Shown: one piece after another, positions 25,990 through 34,628 of the stretch
Position numbering within the stretch: position 1 is the stretch's first letter
How the letters are laid out: each line of letters opens with the position of its first letter
DNA from: Candidatus Fusobacterium pullicola
Lineage (GTDB): Bacteria > Fusobacteriota > Fusobacteriia > Fusobacteriales > Fusobacteriaceae
DNA length: 46,199 nt
Direction of reading: 5' to 3'
Assembly (NCBI GenBank): GCA_018883725.1
Contig: JAHLFN010000036.1
Coordinates: forward strand, 1 to 46,199
Notes under the pieces: generated by a model
What the model saw: only the letters and a program-made list of their open reading frames with translations
Told to the model about the DNA's origin: nothing
The model's database searches: none
Made by a program: the position numbers and the translations under genes

Positions 25990-26949
25990 ATGGCATCTAT
26001 ATTTGATAGTTTCAAAATAAAAAATATAGAGTTAAGAAATAGAATTGTTCTCCCACCACTTGTGAGATTTTCTATTGTTGGACTAGATGGATATGTTACT
26101 GATGAGTTAGTGGAGTGGTATGAAGATGTACTTCGTGGAGGGGTTGGCTTTGTAATAGTTGAAGCTACTGCTGTAAGTGAAGATGGAAAGTTAAGAGAGA
26201 ATCAACTTGGAATATGGAACGATTCATTTATCCCTGGACTTAAAAGAATTGCAGACAAGTGTCATGAGTATAATGTTCCTGTAATCATACAGATACATCA
26301 TGCTGGTTTTAAAGAGGATATCAAAAATGTTGATAAATCTGTACTTGAAGATATTTTAGAAAAGTTTAAAATAGCGTTTCATAGAGCAAAATTGGCCGGC
26401 TTTGATGGAATAGAGATACATGGAGCTCATACATATCTTATCTCTCAACTGAACTCTAGACTTTGGAATACTAGAAATGATGAGTACGGTGGAAGTTTTG
26501 AAGGAAGAATGTATTTCTCTAAAAGACTTATAGAGGAGACTAGAGAGCTTTTTGATGATAACTTTATCCTTGGATATAGAATGGGAGGAAATGAGCCTGA
26601 ACTTTCTGATGGAATAGAGATTGCAAAGTATTTAGAAGGTTTAGGTGTAGATGTAATTCATGTTTCATCTGGTGTACCTGACCCTAAGTATATGAGAAAG
26701 GAAAAGATAGATATATCTTCTGATTTTCCATTAGATTGGGTAATATACATGGGAGTTGAGATAAAAAAACATCTCTCTATTCCTGTGATTGGAGTTAGAA
26801 ATATAAAGAAAGAGAGTCAAGCTAGTTGGCTTGTTGAGAATAATCTTTTAGATCTTGTAGCTGTAGGTAGAGCTATGATAGCTCGTCCTAACTGGGTAAA
26901 TGTAGCTAGAAAGGAGTACGAAGCTAGAAATGGAGTTAAAAACTCTTGA
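25990..26949 (+). CDS. Old yellow enzyme-family NADH:flavin oxidoreductase
   Basis: This FMN-dependent TIM barrel of 319 residues probably reduces alpha,beta-unsaturated carbonyls or other electrophiles. The family motifs are in order: RNRIVLPP at 17-24, the substrate-binding pair in IQIHHAG, the tyrosine donor in HGAHTYLISQLNSR, DEYGGSFEGRM, and the FMN-phosphate loop VAVGRAMIARPNWV near the end. At about 320 residues it is the short single-domain type without the Fe-S and NADH domains of 2,4-dienoyl-CoA reductase. It starts the operon with earP and efp. Its end overlaps the earP start by 20 bases. Confidence 0.9.
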   Translation: MASIFDSFKIKNIELRNRIVLPPLVRFSIVGLDGYVTDELVEWYEDVLRGGVGFVIVEATAVSEDGKLRENQLGIWNDSFIPGLKRIADKCHEYNVPVIIQIHHAGFKEDIKNVDKSVLEDILEKFKIAFHRAKLAGFDGIEIHGAHTYLISQLNSRLWNTRNDEYGGSFEGRMYFSKRLIEETRELFDDNFILGYRMGGNEPELSDGIEIAKYLEGLGVDVIHVSSGVPDPKYMRKEKIDISSDFPLDWVIYMGVEIKKHLSIPVIGVRNIKKESQASWLVENNLLDLVAVGRAMIARPNWVNVARKEYEARNGVKNS

Positions 26950-28093
26950 TATATTTTGTGAAATTATAGATAACTATGGAGATATTGGTGTAGTTTATCG
27001 TACTGCTAAAGAGTTACAAAAAATATTTCCTAAAAGTAAGATAAGGGCATTTTTAAATAAATTAGATGAATTTAAAAAAATCAATTCCCAAGTACTTGAC
27101 CTGCCATCACAAAATATTGATGGTATTGAGTATATTACATTTGATTATCTAAGAGATAATGCTAATGAACTTCTGACAGCACAAGTTATAATTGAAGCTT
27201 TTGGTTGTCAAATACCTAAAGAGTATATGGAAATTGCCTATGATAATTCTGAGTTACTTATCAATCTAGAGTATCTTTCAGCTGAGGATTGGATAGAAGA
27301 CTTTCATCTTCAAAGCTCTCCACTTGGCAGAGGAAAACTAAAAAAAGTTTTCTTTATGCCGGGATTTACTGAAAAATCTGGAGGGGTTATAGCTGATTCA
27401 AACTATCTTGAGAGAATTCAAAGGGTCTTAGAAAACAAAGAGTTTTATGAAAAAAAATACCTTTCCGATATAGAGGATAGAGAAAATAAGATTATTGGAA
27501 CACTTTTCTCTTATGAAAAAAACTTTACTCCTCTTTTAGAAGATCTCAAAAAATTGGATAAAGATGTTGTAATTTTAGCTATGGGAGAAAAGACACAGGA
27601 TAGTTTAAGAAAAATTTTTAAAAATTTTTCAATAGAGGACTTTAGAAATTCTCTAAAATATGGTAAAATAGAAATAAGGTTTTTAAATTTTCTCAATCAA
27701 GAGGAGTATGAGGAGCTAATTAATATAGTTGATTTTAACTTTGTACGTGGAGAGGACTCTTTTATCAGAGCAGTTCTCATTGGTAAACCATATATGTGGC
27801 ATATCTACTGTCAAGAGGAGTATGCTCATATGGATAAGATTGAGGGATTTTTAGATAAATATAGAAGAGTGATTGAAAACTTTAGTGATGAAGATTTTCT
27901 ACTCAACATGGAAAAGTTTTTTAAAGATTATAATTTTAGAAAAGAAAACAGTTTGGAGCTTGGAAAGGAGAGTTATCTTTACTTTTTTGAGAACCTTGCA
28001 AAGATAGAAAAATATAATACTATCTTTAGAGATTTTCTTATACAAAAATGTAATCTTATAAATAAATTAAAAGATTTTATAGAAAAATATTGA
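26930..28093 (+). CDS. earP: EF-P arginine rhamnosyltransferase EarP
   Basis: This GT-B glycosyltransferase of 387 residues transfers rhamnose from dTDP-L-rhamnose onto an arginine of EF-P. The residues shown to matter in P. putida EarP (Asp13, Asp17, Glu273, from memory) have equivalents here: Asp14 and Asp18 in DNYGDIG, and Glu275 in RGEDSFIRA. The following GKPYMWHIY matches the donor-binding stretch. The start overlaps the OYE gene by 20 bases, with AAGGAG 13 bases upstream. The gene ends 12 bases before efp, and that EF-P has Arg32, which makes the assignment strong. The dTDP-rhamnose genes are not in the window. Confidence 0.95.
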   Translation: MELKTLDIFCEIIDNYGDIGVVYRTAKELQKIFPKSKIRAFLNKLDEFKKINSQVLDLPSQNIDGIEYITFDYLRDNANELLTAQVIIEAFGCQIPKEYMEIAYDNSELLINLEYLSAEDWIEDFHLQSSPLGRGKLKKVFFMPGFTEKSGGVIADSNYLERIQRVLENKEFYEKKYLSDIEDRENKIIGTLFSYEKNFTPLLEDLKKLDKDVVILAMGEKTQDSLRKIFKNFSIEDFRNSLKYGKIEIRFLNFLNQEEYEELINIVDFNFVRGEDSFIRAVLIGKPYMWHIYCQEEYAHMDKIEGFLDKYRRVIENFSDEDFLLNMEKFFKDYNFRKENSLELGKESYLYFFENLAKIEKYNTIFRDFLIQKCNLINKLKDFIEKY

Positions 28094-28105
28094 GGAGGTT
28101 TACAA

Positions 28106-28669
28106 ATGAAAATAGCTCAAGAATTAAGAGCAGGAAGCACAATCAAAATCGGAAACGATCCATTTGTAATTTTAAAAGCTGAGTACAACAAATCAGGAAG
28201 AAACGCTGCTGTTGTAAAATTCAAAATGAAAAACTTAATATCAGGAAACATTTCTGACGCTGTTTATAAAGCAGATGACAAAATGGACGATATCAGACTT
28301 GATAAAGTTAAAGCAATCTACTCTTACCACGATGGTGAGTTCTATGTATTCTCTAACCCAGAAACTTGGGATCAAATCGAACTTAAAGAGGAAGATTTAG
28401 GAGATGCTTTATACTACTTACAAGAAGAGATGGAATTAGAAGTAGTTTACTACGAGTCTACTCCAGTTGCAGTTGAATTACCTACTTTCGTAGAAAGAGA
28501 AATAGTTTACACTGAGCCAGGATTAAGAGGAGATACTACTGGTAAAGTATTAAAACCAGCTAAAATCAATACTGGATATGAAATCCAAGTTCCTTTATTC
28601 GTAGAGCAAGGAGAATGGATCAAAATAGATACTAGAACTAACGAATACGTAGAAAGAATTAAAAAATAG
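28106..28669 (+). CDS. efp: Elongation factor P, Arg32 type
   Basis: This 187-residue EF-P has the normal three domains (KOW-like 1-62, two OB folds to 187). EF-P binds between the P and E sites and relieves stalling at polyproline. The loop that contacts the P-site tRNA reads NKSGRNAAV with Arg32 at the tip. That is the arginine type modified by EarP, not the lysine type modified by EpmA or by hydroxylation. Codons ending in C (AAC, TAC, ATC) are clearly more frequent than in neighbouring genes, as expected for a highly expressed protein. The ribosome binding site is GAGGAGG. Confidence 0.98.
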   Translation: MKIAQELRAGSTIKIGNDPFVILKAEYNKSGRNAAVVKFKMKNLISGNISDAVYKADDKMDDIRLDKVKAIYSYHDGEFYVFSNPETWDQIELKEEDLGDALYYLQEEMELEVVYYESTPVAVELPTFVEREIVYTEPGLRGDTTGKVLKPAKINTGYEIQVPLFVEQGEWIKIDTRTNEYVERIKK

Positions 28670-28693
28670 TAACTATTCAAATCTAAATAATTT

Positions 28694-28733
28694 AAAAGGT
28701 GCTAAGAGCTAAAATTGGCTCACAGCACCTTTT
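28694..28733. terminator. Bidirectional terminator, efp / yeiH-like
   Basis: AAAAGGTGCT pairs with AGCACCTTTT, with an inner AGC/GCT pair. A-run and T-run flanks allow both directions. Confidence 0.85.
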
Positions 28734-28737
28734 CTTA

Positions 28738-29787
28738 TTACCAAATTCCCAACATATACTGTATAATCAAACTTACAATAGTTATTCCACTCCAACAAGC
28801 AAATCCCATTAAAATAGGTTTTCCTCCTGTCTTTAAAAGCTTAATAATATTAGTATTTAATCCTATTGCACACATAGCCATTACAATAAAAAACTTACTT
28901 AAAGTTTTTATTGGTGAGAATACAGATATACTTACTCCAAAAGATACAGCTATTGTAGTAACTATTGATGCCCCAATAAAATAAAGTATAAAGAATGGAA
29001 AAATCTGTTTTAAATTTAATTTTTTATCAGACTTATTCTCTTTTGCTGATTTTATTGCTAAAAAAATTGTTATAGGAATAATTGCCAGTGTTCTTGTCAA
29101 TTTTACAGTAACAGCTTTATCCAGTGTCTCTACTCCTAAATTATAGATAGCATCCCAAGTAGATGCCGCTGCTGTTACAGAAGATGTATCATTTACAGCT
29201 GTTCCAGCAAAGATTCCAAAAGCTTCTCCAGAGGTTGTTGAAAACCCTACCAAGGAACCAAATGTTGGAAAAATAAGTGCTGCTAATACATTAAAGAAAA
29301 ATATTACAGATATTGCCTGTGCTACCTCTTCGTCATTAGCATCTATAACTGGAGCTGTAGCCGCAATAGCTGAACCTCCACATATAGAAGATCCAACTCC
29401 TACTAATGTTGCTATCTTTGTTGGAATTTTTAATACTTTTTGGAGTATATATGCTATTATTAATGATGTTGCTATTGTAGCTACTATTATTGGTAAAGAT
29501 TGAGCTCCTGTTTCTAAAACAACAGAGAGATTTAATCCAAAACCTAAAAGAATAACTGCATATTGAAGTACCTTTTTTGATGTAAAGAGAATTCCCTTTT
29601 GAAACGGAGCTTTATCTCTTATAAAGTGAGTTACTACCATTCCTAATAATATTCCAAAAACTGGTCCCCCTATTATAGGATATTTTTCTCCCAATATCCA
29701 TGCTGGAATACTCAATATTAATACTAAGAACAATCCTAATATATTCTCTTGCATCCATCTCTTTAAACTATTTTTTTGATAACTCAT
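28738..29787 (-). CDS. YeiH-family putative sulfate exporter
   Basis: This 349-residue membrane protein has about 10 hydrophobic segments and the family stretches [33 protein letters not shown] and [13 protein letters not shown]. The family (UPF0324/YeiH) has been proposed to export sulfate released during sulfonate or taurine breakdown, but direct evidence is thin. It stands alone between two terminators, and no sulfur-metabolism gene adjoins it. The weak site AAGGGAC precedes the ATG. Confidence 0.88.
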   Translation of the reverse strand: MSYQKNSLKRWMQENILGLFLVLILSIPAWILGEKYPIIGGPVFGILLGMVVTHFIRDKAPFQKGILFTSKKVLQYAVILLGFGLNLSVVLETGAQSLPIIVATIATSLIIAYILQKVLKIPTKIATLVGVGSSICGGSAIAATAPVIDANDEEVAQAISVIFFFNVLAALIFPTFGSLVGFSTTSGEAFGIFAGTAVNDTSSVTAAASTWDAIYNLGVETLDKAVTVKLTRTLAIIPITIFLAIKSAKENKSDKKLNLKQIFPFFILYFIGASIVTTIAVSFGVSISVFSPIKTLSKFFIVMAMCAIGLNTNIIKLLKTGGKPILMGFACWSGITIVSLIIQYMLGIW

Positions 29788-29898
29788 ACCACTGTCCCTT
29801 CTATCTAGTAATTTTACTAATAAAAAATATCATATTTTAATTGGGATGTAAAATAATAATTATTTATATCTTTATAAATTATACTAATATAGAAAAAA

Positions 29899-29943
29899 AG
29901 CTATCACAATACTAATCTTTAGAAATTAATATTGTAATAGCTC
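29899..29943 (-). terminator. Terminator of the molybdenum operon
   Basis: On the minus strand, GAGCTATTACAATATTAAT pairs with ATTAGTATTGTGATAGCT (a few mismatches) around TTCTAAAG, followed by a run of U. Confidence 0.85.
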
Positions 29944-29947
29944 CATT

Positions 29948-30409
29948 TTATAATCTGAAATCTGATTTTCCACCAGTTTTCTCTATTAATTTTATATCTC
30001 CTATTATCATATGTTTATCTACAGCCTTACACATATCATATATTGTAAGAGCTGCTATAGATACAGCTGTAAGGGCTTCCATTTCCACTCCTGTTTTACC
30101 TGTTGTTTTCACAACTGCCTCTATCCATATTCTATCCTCAGCAATTTCAAAAGATATATCTGCCCCAGTAAGTAGAATATTATGACACATTGGAATCAGA
30201 TCCCAAGTCTTCTTTGCCCCACATATACCTCCAACTTGAGCAACAGAAAGAACATCTCCCTTTTTCATCTTTCCTTCACTAACCATATTTATAGTTTCTG
30301 GATTCATCTTTATATATCCTCTAGCTATGGCTCTTCTCTGTGTTTCATTCTTTTCACTGACATCAACCATTCTAGCTCTACCTTTTTCATTAAAGTGTGT
30401 AAAATCCAT
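29948..30409 (-). CDS. moaC: Cyclic pyranopterin monophosphate synthase
   Basis: The enzyme completes the first stage of molybdenum cofactor synthesis by converting 3',8-cyclo-GTP to cPMP. The 153 residues show [25 protein letters not shown] with the active-site histidine, [11 protein letters not shown], and DMCKAVDK with the catalytic lysine. It follows the molybdopterin-binding gene by two bases. Its partner MoaA is not in the window. Confidence 0.97.
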   Translation of the reverse strand: MDFTHFNEKGRARMVDVSEKNETQRRAIARGYIKMNPETINMVSEGKMKKGDVLSVAQVGGICGAKKTWDLIPMCHNILLTGADISFEIAEDRIWIEAVVKTTGKTGVEMEALTAVSIAALTIYDMCKAVDKHMIIGDIKLIEKTGGKSDFRL

Positions 30410-30411
30410 AG

Positions 30412-31434
30412 TTACCCCTGCTTTCCAAATGAACAGTTAGGATAGTGGCAAACTCCACAAGATTGGCACAATCCTCCATTTCCATACATCATAATATCTC
30501 TTTTACTCAATCTTTCTCCAGTCATAACTCTCGATAAAACTATATCAAAAATAGTTCTTTTAGAGAACATCACACAACCTGGTAACCCCATCATAGGTAT
30601 ATCACCTAAATAAGATAGTAAAAACATTGACCCCGGTAAAACTGGTGCTCCATAAGTTACTAATTCTCCTCCCATCTCAATAATAGAACTTGGAGTTAAA
30701 TCATCTGGGTCAACCGACATTCCACCTGTAAATATTAGCATATCTGCCCCTCTATCTAAAAACTCTTTGGCTCTTGCTTTTATAACATCTTTATCATCTG
30801 GACATAAAACCTGTCCTACTATCTCACAATTATACTCAGCTAATTTATTCTTTATTACAGCTCCAAATTTATCCTCTATTCTTCCATAAAAAACTTCATT
30901 TCCAGTTGTGATAATTCCAACTCTATATTTTTTATATGGAGCAACCTTTAATAATGGAGTCTTTATTAACTCCTTTGCTCTTTCCATCTTCTCTTTAGCC
31001 ACAACTAGTGGTATAACTCTAGCTCCACCTACTAATTCTCCCTTTTTTACAGAGTAGTTATTAGGTAAAGTAGCAAAAGATATCTCCCCTAGCATATTTA
31101 ACTCTAGAAGATTTTCACTATCAACTTTTAAAATCCCGTCACATTCAGCTCTAAAGTTTATCTTTCCCTCTTTTATCTCGTCATCGGTATATATATTTTC
31201 TCCTTTTCCTAATTCACCTAGAATTACAGCAGCTTCATTTTCATGTACTCCCTTATCTCCTAGCTCAAAAACATATATATGATCCTTTCCTAGACTAAGA
31301 AGTTTTGGAATATCCTCCTCTTTTATAATATGCCCTTTTTTAAAAGCTCTTCCCTTAAATTCCCCTGGAAGAATCTGAGTTATATCATGCTGAAGTACAT
31401 ACCCAACAGCATCAACTGTTTTTATTTTCTTCAT
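30412..31434 (-). CDS. MoeA/CinA-like molybdopterin-binding protein with a C-terminal Cys cluster
   Basis: This 340-residue protein has an N-terminal region of about 160 residues unlike MoeA domain I. A MoCF-biosynthesis domain follows (about 167-305: [46 protein letters not shown]). The tail ends [12 protein letters not shown] (C-x2-C-x2-C-x4-C). The fold binds molybdopterin and in MoeA inserts Mo. The cysteine tail suggests a Zn or Fe-S site. Its ATG overlaps the modB stop by four bases (ATGA), and moaC follows two bases later. That ties it to molybdate handling. The exact step is not known to me. Confidence 0.82.
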   Translation of the reverse strand: MKKIKTVDAVGYVLQHDITQILPGEFKGRAFKKGHIIKEEDIPKLLSLGKDHIYVFELGDKGVHENEAAVILGELGKGENIYTDDEIKEGKINFRAECDGILKVDSENLLELNMLGEISFATLPNNYSVKKGELVGGARVIPLVVAKEKMERAKELIKTPLLKVAPYKKYRVGIITTGNEVFYGRIEDKFGAVIKNKLAEYNCEIVGQVLCPDDKDVIKARAKEFLDRGADMLIFTGGMSVDPDDLTPSSIIEMGGELVTYGAPVLPGSMFLLSYLGDIPMMGLPGCVMFSKRTIFDIVLSRVMTGERLSKRDIMMYGNGGLCQSCGVCHYPNCSFGKQG

Positions 31435-32105
31435 ATATTATCCCTTTCTTTTTTAAATAAATAATTATAAACTATCATTATAGTAAAACTTATCAATAAA
31501 ATCACAGCTAAGAAAAAGTTCGCTGTCTGTGTATCTCCACTCTCAGAAGCTGAATAGATTGCCATAGATATAGTTTGAGTTTTCCCAGGAATATTTCCCG
31601 CCAACATAAGTGTTGCTCCAAACTCTCCCATAGCTCTTCCAAAGGATAAAACCATTCCAGCTAAAATATTTTTCTTTATAAGTGGAAGTGTAATTAATCT
31701 TAAAATTTGAAGCTCACTAGCTCCACACTCTCGCCCAGCTTCAAAATATACTGGATTTAGAGAGGCAATCCCTGTTTTAACACTATTATACATAAGTGGT
31801 AGTGATACCATAAAGGCTGTAATTATTCCAGCCCACCATGAAAAGATTACCGATATATTGAAATATTTATATAGGATTGCCCCTATTATCCCTCTCTTTC
31901 CAAGAATTAAAATAAGGATATACCCTAATACACTTGGTGAAAGGAATAGTGAGAAATTTATAAACATCTCAGATATACTCTTTACTTTTGAATTTGCTCT
32001 CTCTAACAACCATACTAATAAAATAGATACAATAGTTACTATCAATGTTGAGATTATTGCTATTTTTAAAGTTAATAAAATTATATTTAAGTTTAAACTT
32101 GTCAT
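31431..32105 (-). CDS. modB: Molybdate ABC transporter permease
   Basis: This 224-residue inner-membrane subunit has about five to six transmembrane helices. The cytoplasmic EAA loop, EAGRECGASELQILRLITLP (about residues 122-141), docks the ATPase. The match to ModB includes MGEFGATLMLAGNIPGKTQT. It lies two bases after modA. ModC, the energising ATPase, is not encoded next to it, which is unusual for this transporter. Confidence 0.94.
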   Translation of the reverse strand: MTSLNLNIILLTLKIAIISTLIVTIVSILLVWLLERANSKVKSISEMFINFSLFLSPSVLGYILILILGKRGIIGAILYKYFNISVIFSWWAGIITAFMVSLPLMYNSVKTGIASLNPVYFEAGRECGASELQILRLITLPLIKKNILAGMVLSFGRAMGEFGATLMLAGNIPGKTQTISMAIYSASESGDTQTANFFLAVILLISFTIMIVYNYLFKKERDNI

Positions 32106-32107
32106 AA

Positions 32108-32842
32108 CTAATCTGCCATCTCAAAACCATATTTCTTATACAGTTTTTTAGCTGTTTCTGAATTTAAATAATTATATAGTTCTACTACATTCTCATTTGC
32201 TCTATCCTTTATAACTCCATAACTATATATGATAGGAGTATGTAAATTTTCAGGTACTGTATAAACTATTTCACTATTTTTTAAAACCCTTGCATCTGTC
32301 TTATAGATAAGAGAATAATCCACTTCATATAAATCTACATATTGGGCAGCACTTCTCACATCTTTGGCATATACTATATCCTTTTGAACCTTATCCCAAA
32401 TTCCATAGTTTATAAAAGCTTCTTTGGAATACTTTCCAGCAGGAACACTTTCTGGAATACCTATAGCTATACTACTTCCAACTAACTTATCTAAAGAATC
32501 TATATTACTTCTTCCAGCCACAACAAGTCTATTCTTTAAAATATCCTTTTGATACTCTTTATCTATAAATCCTTTGTTATCTAAATCTTTTAAGTCTTTT
32601 TGTGAAGCAAAGAATACTAAATCAACTGGTGCCCCGGCTACAATCTGATTTTTCAAAGCTCCAGAACCACCTAAATTAAGATTTATCTTTATATCTTTAT
32701 TTTCATTCTGAAATTTCCCAGTCAGCTCCCCCATTACCTCTTTTAGACTAGCTGCTGCACTTACTGTTATCTCCTCTTTTGAAAAAGATAATGAAGAGAG
32801 TGTTAACATACCAATTAAAGTTTTTAGTATGATTTTTTTCAT
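32108..32842 (-). CDS. modA: Molybdate-binding protein
   Basis: This 244-residue substrate-binding protein has a signal peptide (MKKIILKTLIGMLTLSSLSFS, cleaved near residue 21). The opening AAASLKEVMGEL and GGSGALKNQI contain the residues that bind the oxyanion in ModA, and GAPVDLVFFAS follows. It lacks a lipobox cysteine, so it is a soluble periplasmic protein, as expected for a diderm. It is first in the modA-modB-moeA-like-moaC operon and has a strong promoter. A GGGGTGAT site precedes the ATG. Confidence 0.94.
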   Translation of the reverse strand: MKKIILKTLIGMLTLSSLSFSKEEITVSAAASLKEVMGELTGKFQNENKDIKINLNLGGSGALKNQIVAGAPVDLVFFASQKDLKDLDNKGFIDKEYQKDILKNRLVVAGRSNIDSLDKLVGSSIAIGIPESVPAGKYSKEAFINYGIWDKVQKDIVYAKDVRSAAQYVDLYEVDYSLIYKTDARVLKNSEIVYTVPENLHTPIIYSYGVIKDRANENVVELYNYLNSETAKKLYKKYGFEMAD

Positions 32843-32867
32843 CTCATCACCCCGTATTTTAATATTT

Positions 32868-32879
32868 ATCTAAATAGAT
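32868..32879. promoter_or_regulatory. Inverted repeat over the modA -10/start region
   Basis: ATCTA-AA-TAGAT overlaps the downstream edge of the modA -10 box, the right place for a repressor operator. No ModE gene is visible in the window. The element resembles the one at 10937-10950. Confidence 0.35.
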
Positions 32880-32906
32880 GATAACAAATTTACTAAAAAA
32901 TTTCAA
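32878..32906 (-). promoter_or_regulatory. Promoter of the modA operon
   Basis: Minus-strand TTGAAA (32901-32906), a 17-base spacer ending in TGT, and TATCAT (32878-32883), an extended -10 with one mismatch. Confidence 0.55.
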
Positions 32907-32923
32907 GATTTATTGATATTTTA

Positions 32924-32932
32924 TGGTATAAT
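32924..32932 (+). promoter_or_regulatory. Extended -10 promoter of the mogA-like gene
   Basis: TGGTATAAT, identical to the extended -10 boxes at 21779 and 37008. It faces away from the modA promoter. Confidence 0.55.
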
Positions 32933-32967
32933 TGAATTAATAATAAAACTACTAGTGAGGTGAAATT

Positions 32968-33459
32968 ATGTTCAAAGTTGCTATTGTATGTATGAGTGAT
33001 AAAGGTTCTAAAGGTGAAAGAGAGGATATATCTACACAAGTTATAGAAAGAATTATGATTGAAAATGGATATGAAGTAAGTGAAAAAGTTTTAATTCCTG
33101 ATGAATTTCAATTAATAAAAGAGACACTTATAAATCTATGTGATAATAATTTAGTTGATTTAATTCTTACTACTGGTGGAACAGGATTTTCAAAAAGAGA
33201 TGTAACACCAGAAGCTACAGAGGAGGTTATTGAAAAAAGAGTTCCAGGTATTCCTGAAGCTATGAGAGCTTACTCTTTAACTATTACAAAGAGAGCTATG
33301 CTTTCTAGAGCCACTGCTGGTATCAGAAAAAATACCCTTATTATAAATATGCCAGGAAGTCCGAAGGCTGTTGAAGAGTCTCTTAACTACATAGTTTCAG
33401 AGTTAAAACATGGACTAGAAATAATGGTTGGTTCTGCTAGTGATTGTGCTAGAAAATAA
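32968..33459 (+). CDS. mogA: MogA/MoaB-family molybdopterin adenylyltransferase
   Basis: This 163-residue protein adenylylates molybdopterin before molybdenum insertion. The MoCF domain covers the whole chain, with VAIVCMSDKGSKGERED at the start, LTTGGTGFSKRDVTPEAT near 69-87 and NMPGSPKAVEE near 128-139. It is transcribed divergently from the modA operon, with both promoters in the 125-base gap. MoaB and MogA cannot be separated with confidence by eye. Confidence 0.92.
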   Translation: MFKVAIVCMSDKGSKGEREDISTQVIERIMIENGYEVSEKVLIPDEFQLIKETLINLCDNNLVDLILTTGGTGFSKRDVTPEATEEVIEKRVPGIPEAMRAYSLTITKRAMLSRATAGIRKNTLIINMPGSPKAVEESLNYIVSELKHGLEIMVGSASDCARK

Positions 33460-33470
33460 TCTTAAAAAAT

Positions 33471-33498
33471 AAAGAGCAAGTGGTTTAGCTTGCTCTTT
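33471..33498. terminator. Bidirectional terminator, mogA / second dnaN
   Basis: AAAGAGCAAG (33471-33480) pairs over 10 bp with CTTGCTCTTT (33489-33498) around an 8-base loop, flanked by A- and T-rich runs. Confidence 0.85.
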
Positions 33499-33522
33499 TA
33501 TTTACTCTTTAATTACTATTTT

Positions 33523-34614
33523 TTAATCTCTCAAAGCTAGTGGCATAAGAATATAGATATAGTCATCATTTCCTATCTCTTTTACCTCAAACATAGATGA
33601 GGCATTATTTCCACTAATAATTACATTGTCTGATATATTATCAATATACTCAGATAAAAATTTACAGTTCAGAGAAGCCTTAAAGTCATCTCCTTCTTTT
33701 AGCATATTTACTTTTTGATTTATCTTTGCTCTACCAGAGAAGGCATTGATAACCATCATCTTTCCTGTAAAGTTAAATATTGCTCCAAACTTAGCATCTA
33801 AACTTGTCTTTGCTACAGTGATTACTCTTTTTATAGCACTTCTTAATTCATCTCTATTAAATTCCATCTTCTTTTCAAAAGCTGAAATTCTAAGAATTGT
33901 TTTGAAATCTGGATATTGAAGCCCTATTGTCTTACTTGAAAAATAAGAGTTTTCCCATGTTATAACCAAAGTATCTCCACTATAACCTATATTGATATCT
34001 TTATTATAATCTTTTAATAGTTTGCAAAGAGTATTTATAGTTTCCATAGGGATAGATATCTCTTTTTCTTCATTACACTGAACTCTCTCTCTTAAGAAAA
34101 GAAGTCTATATGAATCTGTAGAAACAAGGTTTAATTCCTCTTTCTTAAATACCGCTCTTACACAGTTTATCTGTATATTATCTGTACTTTGAAAGGCAGC
34201 AAACTTTGCTTTATCTAAAAGAGAGACAAAACGTGCTCCATCTATTGTTAAAAGGTTTTGTGCTTCTAATTCTGGGATAACAGGATATGCTCCTCCCTCC
34301 AATGTAGAAAACTCAGCCTGATGAACAGCTATAAATCCATTTTCACTAGAAAACTCTATTCTCTCCTCTTCTAATAGCTTAATATATTCAAGAAGTAGGA
34401 AAGGTTTTAAAATAACCTCTCCCTCTTTTTCTACCTCTGTCTCTATCTTTCTTATATGCTCTATCTCTAAGTTTGTTCCAATAAAGATAACTTGATTCTC
34501 TTTAGCTGTAATCTTTAATCCTGAAACTATTGGCTTAATAGGGTTCTCTTTCAAAATATTTGTATATTCTGAAAGAACTGAAATCAACTCTTCTCTTTTT
34601 ATGGAAAATTTCAT
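33523..34614 (-). CDS. DNA polymerase III beta-clamp paralogue (second of two)
   Basis: This 363-residue protein has the same three-domain DnaN layout as the gene at 10990-12120. Pocket motifs are STDSYRL, YPDFKTIL and the C-terminal YILMPLAL plus Arg-Asp. The two proteins are clearly related but quite divergent in between, so this is not a recent duplication. The frame opens upstream to 34656, overlapping the PotD gene. The ATG at 34614 is preferred because GGAGGT lies just ahead of it. It is cotranscribed with the PotD-like lipoprotein gene 14 bases upstream. Its role relative to the other clamp is unknown. Confidence 0.88.
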   Translation of the reverse strand: MKFSIKREELISVLSEYTNILKENPIKPIVSGLKITAKENQVIFIGTNLEIEHIRKIETEVEKEGEVILKPFLLLEYIKLLEEERIEFSSENGFIAVHQAEFSTLEGGAYPVIPELEAQNLLTIDGARFVSLLDKAKFAAFQSTDNIQINCVRAVFKKEELNLVSTDSYRLLFLRERVQCNEEKEISIPMETINTLCKLLKDYNKDINIGYSGDTLVITWENSYFSSKTIGLQYPDFKTILRISAFEKKMEFNRDELRSAIKRVITVAKTSLDAKFGAIFNFTGKMMVINAFSGRAKINQKVNMLKEGDDFKASLNCKFLSEYIDNISDNVIISGNNASSMFEVKEIGNDDYIYILMPLALRD

Positions 34615-34628
34615 TTTAACCTCCAAAT

